Positions 27,507-35,884 of a stretch of DNA of 64,000 nt are shown one piece after another; within the stretch, counting starts at the first letter, position 1; each line of letters begins with the position of its first letter. A program made the translations under genes and the position numbers. The DNA lies in contig JADJBC010000051.1 in the NCBI GenBank assembly GCA_016703945.1, positions 62,001 to 126,000 of the forward strand, in the 5' to 3' direction. The notes below the pieces were generated by a model. It had not been told where the DNA came from, made no database searches, and saw only the letters and a program-made list of their open reading frames with translations. The DNA is from Candidatus Aalborgicola danicus. Lineage in GTDB: Bacteria > Pseudomonadota > Gammaproteobacteria > Burkholderiales > Burkholderiaceae_C.

Positions 27507-27568
27507 CAAAAGCCGCCCGGCGTTTCAGAACACCCCCGGGGCAGCCCGGCAGCGAAACAGTCCTTTGA

Positions 27569-27931
27569 CTAAGAGAAAGACGAACCGCAACCACACGTGG
27601 TGGTGGCATTTGGGTTCTTGATGACAAACTGCGCGCCCTGCAGATCTTCTTTGTAGTCAATCTCGGCACCGACCAGGTACTGGTAACTCATGGCATCAAT
27701 CAGCAAGGACACACCATTCTTGCTCATGATGGTGTCGTCTTCATTGGTGATCTCATCAAACGTAAAGCCGTACTGGAAACCTGAGCAGCCTCCGCCTTGC
27801 ACAAATACGCGCAACTTCAGATCAGGGTTGCCTTCTTCGGCGATCAGGTCAGCCACCTTCGCCGCAGCGCTGTCAGTAAACAGAATCGGGGCGGGCATTT
27901 CGGTCTGGATGTTTTCGGCTACGGCACTCAT
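27569..27931 (-). CDS. erpA: iron-sulfur cluster insertion protein
   Basis: ErpA is an A-type carrier that passes Fe-S clusters to target proteins such as IspG and IspH. This 120-residue protein has the three conserved cysteines in GGGCSGFQY and in the C-terminal CGCGSSF. The preceding 15 residues are a typical variable N-terminus. It is convergent with anmK, with 62 bases between that contain GC-rich palindromic sequence. Bactofilin lies 62 bases upstream on the same strand. Confidence 0.96.
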   Translation of the reverse strand: MSAVAENIQTEMPAPILFTDSAAAKVADLIAEEGNPDLKLRVFVQGGGCSGFQYGFTFDEITNEDDTIMSKNGVSLLIDAMSYQYLVGAEIDYKEDLQGAQFVIKNPNATTTCGCGSSFS

Positions 27932-27993
27932 GGGTGTTCTCCGGTGGAATCAGGGTGAGACGCAATACTACAGCAATTCGCTCGGGAATTGCT

Positions 27994-28389
27994 TCACTGG
28001 TTATTTGACGCCAGTTTCAGTGTGGGCTTTTCTTCGCCGATCAGGATGGGCCTGAGTTGGCCAGTGATCAACGCGCCCTGGTGCATTTCCAGCGCGGCGT
28101 ATTGCACGTCACCGTCGATGCGGGCTTTGGGTTGCAGCTCCAGCATCTTTCGGGCGTGGATCGGGCCCTTGACACTGCCATTGATGATGATGTGATCAGC
28201 GGTAATTTCGCCCGTAATGGCTGCAATTTCAGAAATCACCAAAATACTGGCGTCTTCTTCCGCTGCATAAATATTACCGTTCACAACGCCGTCGACCCGC
28301 AACCCATCAGTGAACACAATGTTGCCACTGATTTGACTGCCATCGGCGATCAAACTCTTGATGGGCGGTTGTTTCTTTTTGTTGAACAT
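27994..28389 (-). CDS. bactofilin
   Basis: A 131-residue polymer-forming cytoskeletal protein (bactofilin family). The centre is a right-handed beta-helix rich in Gly and hydrophobic repeats (GNIVFTDGLRVDGVVNGNIY, AEITADH-like turns), flanked by short disordered tails. Bactofilins polymerise without nucleotide and organise local envelope growth. It is followed by erpA and preceded by a DUF6776 membrane protein on the same strand, 21 bases away, so the pair is probably an operon with a morphogenetic or cell-wall role. Confidence 0.93.
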   Translation of the reverse strand: MFNKKKQPPIKSLIADGSQISGNIVFTDGLRVDGVVNGNIYAAEEDASILVISEIAAITGEITADHIIINGSVKGPIHARKMLELQPKARIDGDVQYAALEMHQGALITGQLRPILIGEEKPTLKLASNNQ

Positions 28390-28410
28390 GACGAAGGACC
28401 CCGTTGAAAA

Positions 28411-29139
28411 TTACAACTTGATGGACTGCGTGGCTCGTTCGACCGCGCCATCCATTACCTTGGCGGAAACGCTTTTGATCTGCACCTGCGCGGGCACTTC
28501 GAACTCACCACCGATACGGCCATACTGCCGCACCCGGATGGCCGGAGCCTCGCCCGACAGGGCGGCCGTCCAGGACTTTCCATTAAGCACACCCGAAAAC
28601 GACAATTCCAGGTGCCCATTAAACTCCGCAGGGTTCTTGCCCGACTGGATCACAAGAACCTGCCATTTTAACGTGCGATCACCCAGCATTTCGGCATGCA
28701 AGCCACGAATGGCGAGGCCGTCCACTCCGCTGGCTGGAATCAGTTTCTCAAAAAAACCCAGGTCATCACGCAGCGAACGATTTTCTGTTTCCAACCGCTT
28801 GGTTTGTGCCAACAGGCTTTCGTGGGAGGCTTTTTCGGCGGTCACCAACATGTCAGCCGTGTTGGCGATGGACTGGGCCTTGTCGCGCTCAGCCTTAACC
28901 GTTTGTAACTCGATCTGGAGCTGTGCAATGTGACCCTGCAAGCGCCCCATTTCTTCCTTGGAGCCTTTTTCCAGGCCAGCAATGTCTTTGCCAAATTCGA
29001 AGGCCCAAAGACCGATAGCAGCGCAAAACCCGAGCACGATCGCCCACACCGCCCAGCGGAACGGCCAGGGCAAGGCGCTTCGGACTGCCATGCGCGGGGC
29101 ACTGATGGTGAGGCGGCGGCGTAAGAGCTTGAATCTCAT
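28411..29139 (-). CDS. DUF6776 family membrane coiled-coil protein
   Basis: A 242-residue protein with one N-terminal membrane helix (WAVWAIVLGFCAAIGLWAF), a coiled coil over about residues 55-125 (Glu, Gln and Lys-rich with regular Leu), and a C-terminal beta-rich domain. The pattern fits the DUF6776 family of betaproteobacteria, whose function is unknown. It is 21 bases upstream of bactofilin, suggesting a membrane partner or anchor for that filament. The family name is recalled from the pattern, not searched. Confidence 0.8.
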   Translation of the reverse strand: MRFKLLRRRLTISAPRMAVRSALPWPFRWAVWAIVLGFCAAIGLWAFEFGKDIAGLEKGSKEEMGRLQGHIAQLQIELQTVKAERDKAQSIANTADMLVTAEKASHESLLAQTKRLETENRSLRDDLGFFEKLIPASGVDGLAIRGLHAEMLGDRTLKWQVLVIQSGKNPAEFNGHLELSFSGVLNGKSWTAALSGEAPAIRVRQYGRIGGEFEVPAQVQIKSVSAKVMDGAVERATQSIKL

Positions 29140-29167
29140 GGAGGGCGAAGTCTAGCAGCCCAAAGAA

Positions 29168-29241
29168 ATGGTGGCACTCACGCTCCACCGCTGCCCCCCG
29201 AGGGGGTCGTGTTTCAGCTTGGGGCGGCCCGGCGCTGAAAC
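29168..29241. repeat. second repeat family, copy downstream of rpsI
   Basis: CCCCCCGAGGGGGT, then TTTCAGCTTGGGGCGGCCCG and GCGCTGAAAC. It is nearly the same as 9305-9387. It lies between the rpsI terminator and the start of the DUF6776 gene. Confidence 0.72.
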
Positions 29242-29277
29242 AAAACGGCCGCGAGGATTTGCACCCTGGCGGCCGTT
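29236..29277 (-). terminator. intrinsic terminator of the rplM-rpsI operon
   Basis: On the - strand, AACGGCCGC (29269-29277) pairs perfectly with GCGGCCGTT (29244-29252) across a 16-base loop, followed by TTGTTT. It lies 26 bases past the rpsI stop. Confidence 0.85.
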
Positions 29278-29303
29278 GAATGGGCAACGAAACGTTGCGC
29301 GGT

Positions 29304-29696
29304 TTAACGCTTGGAGAACTGCTTGCGACGGCGAGCGCCGTGGAAGCCGACCTTCTTACGCTCGACTTCGCGCGCATCACGCGTTACGAAGCCGGCTTTG
29401 CTCAGCTCGGGCTTGAGCGTTGCGTCGTAGTCGATCAAAGCACGGGTAATACCGTGGCGCACGGCGCCAGCCTGACCCGACTCACCGCCACCGGCCACAT
29501 TGACCATGACGTCAAAGGTTTCGGCGTGGTTGGTCAACAGCAGGGGCTGCTTGCAGATCATGATGGACGTTGCACGGCCAAAGAAGTTTTCAATGGCTTT
29601 GCCATTGACGACGATTTGGCCGGAGCCTTTTTTTAGAAACACGCGGGCGACGCTGGATTTGCGACGGCCGGTGCCATTGTTCCATTCACCGATCAT
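29304..29696 (-). CDS. rpsI: 30S ribosomal protein S9
   Basis: S9 sits in the head of the small subunit, and its basic C-terminal tail reaches the P-site tRNA. This 130-residue protein has NGTGRRKSSVARVFLKKGSG near the start and the characteristic end RKKVGFHGARRRKQFSKR, here with the final Lys-Arg that contacts tRNA. It overlaps rplM by four bases, the universal rplM-rpsI arrangement, with a clear terminator after it. Confidence 0.99.
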   Translation of the reverse strand: MIGEWNNGTGRRKSSVARVFLKKGSGQIVVNGKAIENFFGRATSIMICKQPLLLTNHAETFDVMVNVAGGGESGQAGAVRHGITRALIDYDATLKPELSKAGFVTRDAREVERKKVGFHGARRRKQFSKR

Positions 29697-30163
29697 TTGG
29701 CGGCCTCACGTTTCACTGCTGCGGGAGAAATACCGGGAATGTCCAAAACCTTGGGCTGCTGGGCTGTGTGGGGGTGCTCAGCACCGCCGTAAACCTTGAG
29801 CTTCTTGATCATGGCGTAACCCAGGGGACCCTTGGGCAACATACCCTTGACGGCTTTTTCCAAAGCGCGGCCGGGGAACTTGTTTTGCATGTCACGGAAG
29901 TTGGTGGACGAGATGCCGCCGGGGTAACCCGAATGGCGGTAGTACACCTTGTCCAGCGACTTGGCGCCAGTGACGCGCAGCTGGGCTGCATTGGTGACGA
30001 TGATGAAATCGCCGGTATCGACGTGAGGCGTGTAAATGGCCTTGTGTTTGCCGCGCAAACGGAGAGCAACTTCGCTGGCTACTCGTCCGAGGACCTTGTC
30101 GGTCGCGTCAATCACAAACCACTCGTGCACGACCTCAGCGGGTTTTGCGCTGAAAGTTGACAT
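29693..30163 (-). CDS. rplM: 50S ribosomal protein L13
   Basis: L13 binds 23S rRNA early in large-subunit assembly. The core matches the family (WFVIDATDKVLGRVASEVAL, YTPHVDTGDFIIV, YRHSGYPGG, PGRALEKAVKGMLPKGPLG). At 156 residues it is about 14 longer than usual because of a Pro/Ala/Lys-rich tail after KVLDIPG. The ATG at 30163 is the normal betaproteobacterial start (MSTFSAKP) with AAAGGAGG upstream. It is the first gene of the operon, preceded by a long leader and a TATAAT box. Confidence 0.99.
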   Translation of the reverse strand: MSTFSAKPAEVVHEWFVIDATDKVLGRVASEVALRLRGKHKAIYTPHVDTGDFIIVTNAAQLRVTGAKSLDKVYYRHSGYPGGISSTNFRDMQNKFPGRALEKAVKGMLPKGPLGYAMIKKLKVYGGAEHPHTAQQPKVLDIPGISPAAVKREAAK

Positions 30164-30352
30164 GAGTTTTCTCTTTTTAAAGGAGGGTTTGGAGGGCTCT
30201 TTTCCACGGTCGGCGTTCCTTCTATTCCAAACCCGACGGGTTTGATCGTCAGGTCCGGTGGGAATCTCTTAGGTGGGGATACTCGGCGTGCAGTCGCGAG
30301 ACGTTACGAAAAGCCTTCGCCGCGGAGCCACAAAAGCGCTGCGAAGCCTACG

Positions 30353-30358
30353 ATTATA
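30353..30358 (-). promoter_or_regulatory. -10 box of the likely rplM-rpsI promoter
   Basis: A perfect TATAAT on the - strand about 190 bases before the rplM ATG; the -35 is not clear. The leader between them (30164-30352) holds no gene. Its GGTTTG/CAAACC and ACGGGTTTGATCGTC elements could fold, perhaps in translational control by a ribosomal protein, but I cannot show it. Confidence 0.5.
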
Positions 30359-30453
30359 TGAGATTTGGTCAGAAACTGCCAGTCTGGTGTTTCACAGGTG
30401 ACGACCGGGGCAACTGCGGGAGGCGACCGCGCGGTGCAAGCCCACCACCCACC

Positions 30454-31026
30454 TTAGGTGACGGGTTTCAGTGCCCGCAGAAACGTACGGACTTCACTGG
30501 GACTTTTGAACTCGAACCACACCAGATGCGGGTAAGCCTTGTCGGCACGAAGTCGCTCGAACTCCTCACGCCGCCGTTTGTGGTTTTCCCACACCCAGAG
30601 CAACAGGGACTCTTTTGACAACGCCCTGCCGATGGACTCGCGATTGTCATGCCACAGCCGTTCACGGGCGAGGATGCGCCAGACCGTGCGCCTGAGCACC
30701 CGCCAAAGCGTTACCGGCAAGGACACATTGAGCCAAATCACGGCTTGTGCCTTGGGCCAAATGTGCTGCCGAACGGTCGCATAGTTTCCGTCGACAACCC
30801 AGCGCTCACCATCGACCGCCTGTTGCACCAAACCGGCGAAAACCGGGGCCGGTTTGGGCTGCCACTGTGGACCCCAAAACAATTCGTCCAATGGGACGTA
30901 GGGCAGCCTGTTGCGGTCCGACAAGGCCTTTGCAAGGGTCGATTTCCCCGCGCCACTGATGCCGACCACCACGATGCGTTGCATGGTGGAAAGCTCGGAA
31001 GCACTGGAGACAATGGTTTGGGACAT
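30454..31026 (-). CDS. P-loop kinase-like protein (adenylate/shikimate kinase fold, FlaR-type topology modulation family)
   Basis: A protein of about 190 residues with a Walker A loop IVVVGISGAGKSTLAKAL and a DELFWGPQW segment typical of the adenylate-kinase-like group annotated as DNA topology modulation protein FlaR. The true substrate of that group is not known. Two starts are possible, ATG at 31026 or 30984; the second puts the P-loop at the very N-terminus as in relatives, and neither has a good ribosome binding site. It is divergent from rlmJ, and a repeat copy lies in the gap. Confidence 0.8.
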   Translation of the reverse strand: MSQTIVSSASELSTMQRIVVVGISGAGKSTLAKALSDRNRLPYVPLDELFWGPQWQPKPAPVFAGLVQQAVDGERWVVDGNYATVRQHIWPKAQAVIWLNVSLPVTLWRVLRRTVWRILARERLWHDNRESIGRALSKESLLLWVWENHKRRREEFERLRADKAYPHLVWFEFKSPSEVRTFLRALKPVT

Positions 31027-31112
31027 GCTGAAGTTTGCTGAGCCTGTTGGCGCCGAAACTGTATCGCAACGAAGTGAACTTTTGCGCAAAAGTCCCTCGC
31101 TCCTGCATAAAT

Positions 31113-31172
31113 CACTATCAAAACAATAGCTGTTTGCGCAATGAATACGGGGGCTGGGTGCCAATTTGGCAT
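31113..31172 (+). repeat. dispersed 60-bp repeat upstream of rlmJ
   Basis: ACTATCAAAACAATAGCTG, then GGGGGCTGGGTGCCAATTTG. It lies between two divergent genes, 43 bases before the rlmJ ATG, so it must overlap or adjoin the rlmJ promoter. Confidence 0.85.
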
Positions 31173-31214
31173 ACAAATTTAGCCAAACAGCGCTGGGGCG
31201 GTTACCATCCACGG

Positions 31215-32111
31215 ATGTTCAGTTATCGCCACGCCTTCCACGCTGGAAACCACGCCGACGTTCTCAAACACACCGTTTTGCTGGCCGTATTGCGGCATAT
31301 GGTGCAAAAAGACGCCGCCCTGACGGTCTTTGACACCCATGCCGGAGCGGGCCTGTACCGCCTGGACGGTGACTATGCCCAGACCAGTGCCGAGGCGGCT
31401 GACGGTTACCTGAAGCTGGTTGCCATTAAACCGTCCGAGCCTTTTGCGCCGGCGTTGCAAGACTACCTGGATTTGGTCGCAAGTTTCAACAAGCAGGACA
31501 GCCACAAGGTTTACCCCGGTTCGCCCTTCATCATCCAGCGCGTCATTCAGGAACGCGACCGCGACAAGCTCAAGCTGTTTGAAATTCACCCCACCGACAC
31601 CAAGACCCTGACCGCCAATATTGCGCAGCTGGAAGCGGGCCGCCAGGTGGCGATCCTGCGTGAAGACGGTTTTGAGGGCATCAAGAAATTTCTACCGCCC
31701 CCGTCACGTCGCGCCCTGGTGTTCTGTGACCCCAGCTACGAACTCAAGACCGACTACGGTCGCGTAGCGGTCATGGTGGCGGACTCACTGCAGCGGTTTG
31801 TCACCGGCACCTATGCCGTGTGGTACCCGATCATTCCGCGCCCCGAAGCGCATGATCTGCCCAAGAAACTCAAAACCTTGGCCAACAAGGCAGGCAAGAG
31901 TTGGCTGGGTGCCACGCTGACGGTCAAGTCCAGCAAACTGCTGCAGGACGACGCCGGCGAGGTGGTGCGCCCCGGCCTGCCCGCCAGCGGCATGTTCATC
32001 ATCAACCCACCCCACACGCTCAAGGCGGCCCTGCAACTGGCACTACCCCAAATGGTGGCCCTGCTCAAGCAGGACCAGCACGCAGCCTTCACGTTGGAGA
32101 GCGGCGGCTAG
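31215..32111 (+). CDS. rlmJ: 23S rRNA (adenine(2030)-N6)-methyltransferase
   Basis: RlmJ methylates A2030 of 23S rRNA using SAM. This 298-residue protein has MFSYRHAFHAGNHADVLKH at its start, the SAM loop VFDTHAGAGLY and the catalytic motif IV as FCDPSYELK (DPxY). The ATG at 31215 is chosen because it begins the conserved block; the open frame upstream covers the repeat. It is followed by a very long inverted repeat and is convergent with metF. Confidence 0.95.
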   Translation: MFSYRHAFHAGNHADVLKHTVLLAVLRHMVQKDAALTVFDTHAGAGLYRLDGDYAQTSAEAADGYLKLVAIKPSEPFAPALQDYLDLVASFNKQDSHKVYPGSPFIIQRVIQERDRDKLKLFEIHPTDTKTLTANIAQLEAGRQVAILREDGFEGIKKFLPPPSRRALVFCDPSYELKTDYGRVAVMVADSLQRFVTGTYAVWYPIIPRPEAHDLPKKLKTLANKAGKSWLGATLTVKSSKLLQDDAGEVVRPGLPASGMFIINPPHTLKAALQLALPQMVALLKQDQHAAFTLESGG

Positions 32112-32122
32112 AGACTCACAAA

Positions 32123-32199
32123 GCCGGGAAGGCCAAGCGCGGGGCGGCGATTTCTGCGCGTTTGGCAGCATGAGCCGCCCCGCGCTTGGCCTTACCGGC
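32123..32199. terminator. long perfect inverted repeat, probable bidirectional terminator
   Basis: AAGGCCAAGCGCGGGGCGGC (32129-32148) and its exact complement (32174-32193) enclose a 25-base loop. After one mismatch, five more pairs extend the stem outward. It lies between convergent rlmJ and metF. No T tract follows on either side, so it may end transcription by another route or stabilise 3' ends. Confidence 0.75.
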
Positions 32200-32274
32200 G
32201 CACGAGTACCCGAAAAGACCCACCTCCTTCACGCCCCTATCGATACCCCTCTTTGAGGCGACCAAATTGTGAAT

Positions 32275-33120
32275 CTAACCGCCCAACCCCAGCCGCTCAC
32301 ACAGGGCCAAGGTCGCCACACTCTGATTCATCGTGTAGAAATGCAGCGCCGGTGCGCCACCGGCACGCAACTGTTCGCATAGACCCGTCACCACATCCAG
32401 ACCGAAGGCCTTGATAGAAGCGGTGTCGTCGCCATAACTCTGCAGGCGCAAACGAATCCAACGTGGAATCTCGGCACCGCTGGCATCCGAGAAACGCAAT
32501 AACTGGGATGAGCTGGTGATCGGCATGATGCCGGGCACCACGGGCACATTCAGGCCGAGTGCCGCGATGTCATCAACGAAACGGAAGTAGGCATCCGGGT
32601 TGTAGAAATATTGGGTAATGGCCGAGTTGGCACCGGCGCGAACCTTGGTGGCAAAGGCCTGCAGGTCGCCGCTCGGGGACTTGGCCTGGGGGTGGATTTC
32701 AGGGTAGGCCGCCACTTCGATGTGAAAATCGTCACCGGTTTCCTGACGGATAAAAGCCACCAACTCACTGGCGTAATGGAACTCGCCGCCAGCACCATAA
32801 CCACTGGGCAGGTCGCCGCGCAAAGCCACCAGGCGCTTGACTCCCATAGACTTAAGCGTGGCAAGTTGAGCGCGCACCGTTTCACGGGTCGCACCGATAC
32901 ACGAGAAATGGGAGGCCGCACTCACGCCATCGGCCAATATTTCCCGCACAGCATTGAAGGTGCCTTCCTGGGTAGAGCCACCCGCACCGAAGGTGACCGA
33001 ACAAAACTCCGGCTTCAGCCCATACAACTGCTGGCGCACGGCGCGCAGCTTTTCCACTCCTTCGGGCGTCTTCGGCGGAAAAAACTCCACACTGACGGGC
33101 AGTCGGGATGGCTCAGACAT
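32275..33120 (-). CDS. metF: 5,10-methylenetetrahydrofolate reductase
   Basis: MetF reduces methylene-THF to methyl-THF with NADH, supplying the methyl group for methionine. At 281 residues it has SVEFFPPKTPEGVEKL at the start (catalytic Glu in the EFFPP block), SVTFGAGGSTQ, RGDLPSGYG and the GIMPITSSSQLLRFSD block. It is last in a - strand methyl-cycle group behind ahcY and tlyA. A SAH riboswitch lies ahead of ahcY, so it may be induced when SAH builds up. Confidence 0.97.
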   Translation of the reverse strand: MSEPSRLPVSVEFFPPKTPEGVEKLRAVRQQLYGLKPEFCSVTFGAGGSTQEGTFNAVREILADGVSAASHFSCIGATRETVRAQLATLKSMGVKRLVALRGDLPSGYGAGGEFHYASELVAFIRQETGDDFHIEVAAYPEIHPQAKSPSGDLQAFATKVRAGANSAITQYFYNPDAYFRFVDDIAALGLNVPVVPGIMPITSSSQLLRFSDASGAEIPRWIRLRLQSYGDDTASIKAFGLDVVTGLCEQLRAGGAPALHFYTMNQSVATLALCERLGLGG

Positions 33121-33154
33121 AACTTTTCTCTCCGTTTAGCGGGCGGTCCCGCGT

Positions 33155-34015
33155 CTATTCAGTGGACGGCTCTTGGGCGCCGTCGGCTCTGGCGTCCGCA
33201 AGTATCAGGAGTCTTTTCGCGCTGACAAAAAACTCGCGGTTGCCGTCGCCACCTTCGATGGGCGAGTCAAACCACGCGGTCACGGTCAGACCCAGCTCGG
33301 CACAGGCTTCACGCAGGCGCTGCTCGACGATGGGGTACATGGCATCGTCTTTCACAATGCCGCCCTTGCCCACCTGGCCCGGTTGCAATTCAAATTGCGG
33401 CTTGACCAAGGTCAGCAGTGTGCCACCCGCTTTCAAAAAAGGCACGACCGCGGGCAACACCAAAGTTTGCGAGATGAAGGACAGGTCGCCCACCACCACG
33501 TCAAACTCCGGAACAAACGGCTCTTCGCCATGGACTTCAGGGTCAAATAGGCCGCCAGCCCCCGTGTAATTTGCGCAAGCAGCTATCAAATCAGTAGCCG
33601 TCAGCGAACGGGCATTGACCTTCTCGACACACAGCACACGGCCGTCTTCGCGCAGTTGAGGGTGGAGCTGGGCACTGCCCACGTCCACACCCACCACCAA
33701 ACGCGCACCGTGTTGCAACAGGCAGTCGGTAAAACCACCGGTGCTTTGCCCTACATCCAGGCAGGCCAGACCTTCCACCGACAAACCCACCTGCTTGAGT
33801 GCCGCTTCCAGCTTCAGGCCACCTCGGGACACGTAGCGCGCTTCGGAGTCGTCCAGCAGCCGCACATCGGCCGTCTCGGGAACCTCGTCACCATTTTTTG
33901 CGACGCGTTTCCACGCCTCGCCCTGCAGCCATTCCACCCCATCGGCGATCAGGCGCTGGGCCTGCGACCGGGTAGTGGCCTGGCCACGTTGAACGAGTAG
34001 TTGGTCAATGCGCAT
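33155..34015 (-). CDS. tlyA: TlyA family rRNA 2'-O-methyltransferase
   Basis: The protein has an N-terminal S4 RNA-binding domain (MRIDQLLVQRGQATTRSQAQ) and a C-terminal FtsJ-like methyltransferase domain (CLDVGQSTGGFTDCLLQHGA, VGDLSFIS, LVKPQFE). Relatives methylate ribose of 16S and 23S rRNA, and some act as hemolysins. At 286 residues it is longer than the usual 245-270. Residues about 139-158 (IAACANYTGAGGLFDP) are encoded by a copy of the dispersed repeat and interrupt the region between NARSLTATDL and FDVVVGDLSF. It sits between ahcY and metF; as a SAM user it makes SAH, the ligand of the riboswitch upstream. Confidence 0.94.
   Translation of the reverse strand: MRIDQLLVQRGQATTRSQAQRLIADGVEWLQGEAWKRVAKNGDEVPETADVRLLDDSEARYVSRGGLKLEAALKQVGLSVEGLACLDVGQSTGGFTDCLLQHGARLVVGVDVGSAQLHPQLREDGRVLCVEKVNARSLTATDLIAACANYTGAGGLFDPEVHGEEPFVPEFDVVVGDLSFISQTLVLPAVVPFLKAGGTLLTLVKPQFELQPGQVGKGGIVKDDAMYPIVEQRLREACAELGLTVTAWFDSPIEGGDGNREFFVSAKRLLILADARADGAQEPSTE
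33541..33599 (-). repeat. dispersed 60-bp repeat, copy inside tlyA
   Basis: On the - strand it reads TTTGATAGCTGCTTGCGCAA, then GGGGGCTGGCGGCCTATTTG. It is the sense orientation and is read ata-gct-gct, the same phase as the earP copy, without a stop. Confidence 0.85.
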
Positions 34016-34035
34016 GTGTTCCTTTGGGTGACTGC

Positions 34036-34097
34036 GGGGAAATAGGGGTCAGAGCACACATTCGCTGCGCGAACGGTGATCCGACCCCCATTTCCCC
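34036..34097. repeat. REP-like palindrome between tlyA and ahcY
   Basis: GGGGAAATAGGGGTC (34036-34050) pairs with GACCCCCATTTCCCC (34083-34097), one mismatch in 15. The GGGGTCAGAGCAC half-site resembles REP sequences mobilised by RAYT (REP-associated tyrosine transposase) enzymes. No transposase gene is nearby. It is followed by GC-rich sequence up to the ahcY stop. Confidence 0.65.
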
Positions 34098-34169
34098 TTC
34101 GAACCGGCTTAGCCGGGCGGCTGGTATCACCCCCTTGAGGGGTAGGCGCCGCAGGCGATTCGGGGATGT

Positions 34170-35628
34170 TCAATACCGGTAGGTGTCTTTTTTGTACGGG
34201 CCGGATTTGCTGACGCCGATATAGGCGGCCTGCTCGTCGGTCAGTTCGGACAACACGGCGCCGACCTTCTTCAGGTGCAGACGGGCCACTTTTTCATCCA
34301 GGTGCTTGGGCAAGACGTACACCTTCCCGGACTTGTATTCCTTGGGTTTGGTGAACAGTTCGATCTGGGCGATGGTCTGGTTCGCAAAGCTGGACGACAT
34401 GACAAAGCTGGGGTGGCCAGTGCCGCAACCCAAATTCACCAAACGGCCCTTGGCCAGCAGGATGATGCGCTTTTCTGGTTTGCCGTTCTTGCCCTTGGTG
34501 GCCGGGAAAATCACGTGGTCCACTTGGGGCTTGATCTCGTCCCACTTGAGTTTTTCCAGCGACGCGACGTCGATTTCATTGTCGAAGTGACCGATGTTGC
34601 AAACGATGGCCTGGTCCTTCATGGCCTCCATGTGTTTGAAGGTGATGACGTTTTTGTTGCCGGTGGCAGACACAAAAATATCGGCCTTGTCGGCGGCATA
34701 TTCCATGGTCACAACCTTGTAGCCTTCCATCGCGGCCTGCAGGGCGTTGATCGGATCCACTTCAGTCACCCAAACCTGGGCGCTCAAGGCGCGCAACGCC
34801 TGTGCGGAACCCTTGCCCACATCGCCGTAACCGGCCACCAGGGCCACCTTGCCGGCAATCATCACGTCGGTGGCACGCTTGATGGCGTCCACCAACGATT
34901 CGCGGCAACCGTATAGGTTGTCAAACTTGCTCTTGGTGACTGAGTCGTTGACGTTGATGGCGCGGAAGGCCAACGTGCCCTTCTCGGACATCTCGTTCAG
35001 GCGCAACACGCCGGTGGTGGTTTCTTCGGTCACGCCGATGATGTTTTTCAGGCGGCGGCTGTACCAGGTGGGGTCCACCTTGAGTTTGGCCTTGATGCTG
35101 TTGAAGAGGCAGATTTCCTCTTCGCTGCCGGGCTTGGCCAGCACCTTGATGTCTGTCTCGGCCTTAGCGCCCAAGTGCATCAGAAGGGTCGCATCACCGC
35201 CGTCGTCCAGAATCATGTTCGGGCCTTCGGATTTGGAGCCTTTGGAACCAAATTCAAAAATACGGTGCGTGTAATCCCAGTAGTCCACCAGGGATTCACC
35301 CTTGTAGGCAAACACCGGTGTACCCCGGGCGACCAGCGCGGCGGCGGCGTGGTCCTGGGTGGAGAAAATATTGCACGAAGCCCAACGCACCTCGGCACCC
35401 AGTGCCTGCAAGGTCTCGACCAGCACGCCGGTCTGAATGGTCATGTGCAGCGAACCGGTGATGCGCGCGCCCTTCAGGGGCTGCGCCTTGGCGTAACTCT
35501 TCGCGGATGGCCATCAGACCCGGCATTTCGGTCTCGGCAATGGTCAGCTCTTTACGGCCCCAGGGGGCCAGGCTCAGGTCGGCAATCTTGTAGTCTTCGA
35601 ACTTGGGAACAGGTTTCAACGCACTCAT
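34170..35628 (-). CDS. ahcY: S-adenosylhomocysteine hydrolase, frameshifted
   Basis: AhcY splits SAH to adenosine and homocysteine, removing the product inhibitor of methyltransferases. The long frame contains most of the enzyme with the NAD loop VAGYGDVGKGSAQALRA and the C-terminal KSGPYKKDTYRY that donates Lys and Tyr to NAD. The N-terminus MSALKPVPKFEDYKIADLSL, from the ATG at 35626-35628 behind GGAG, is in another frame. They meet at about 35495, where one extra base turns REEYAKAQPLKGARIT into an unrelated reading. A break in so central a gene is most likely a sequence error. An SAH riboswitch lies directly upstream. Confidence 0.95.
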
Positions 35629-35704
35629 GGCTAACTCCAAAAATCAATTTGAAATGCCACTGGACGTGAATCAACCTGGGAAAAGGCTCACCACACAGAC
35701 CAGT

Positions 35705-35792
35705 GGGTGAGCGTCGTTGGTCTTGGGACCGGCCACAGGGGACCAGTTTTCCGAGCCTCGTTCACCACATGTGAACTGCACCGCTCCTCGGA
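35705..35792 (-). promoter_or_regulatory. SAH riboswitch upstream of ahcY
   Basis: Read on the - strand, the conserved elements of the S-adenosylhomocysteine riboswitch appear in order. These are CCGAGGAGCGGTGCA, then GGTGAACGAGGCTCGG pairing back to the first, and a distal CGACGCTCACCC that closes the pseudoknot with the AGCG loop. It is located about 75 bases before the ahcY ATG. Known members raise ahcY and metF expression when SAH accumulates. Together with ahcY, tlyA and metF on the same strand it forms a methyl-cycle regulon. Confidence 0.9.
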
Positions 35793-35800
35793 AAGCGATA

Positions 35801-35806
35801 ATTCTA
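35801..35806 (-). promoter_or_regulatory. -10 box for the riboswitch-ahcY transcript
   Basis: TAGAAT on the - strand ends nine bases before the riboswitch begins, so transcription would start right at its edge. No good -35 is visible. Confidence 0.5.
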
Positions 35807-35884
35807 GCCTTATCCTGATTTCTGTGCCCGGCCACACCGACTATTGACCCCCAACAGTCCGTGCCAGGGCATTGCGCACCATTC

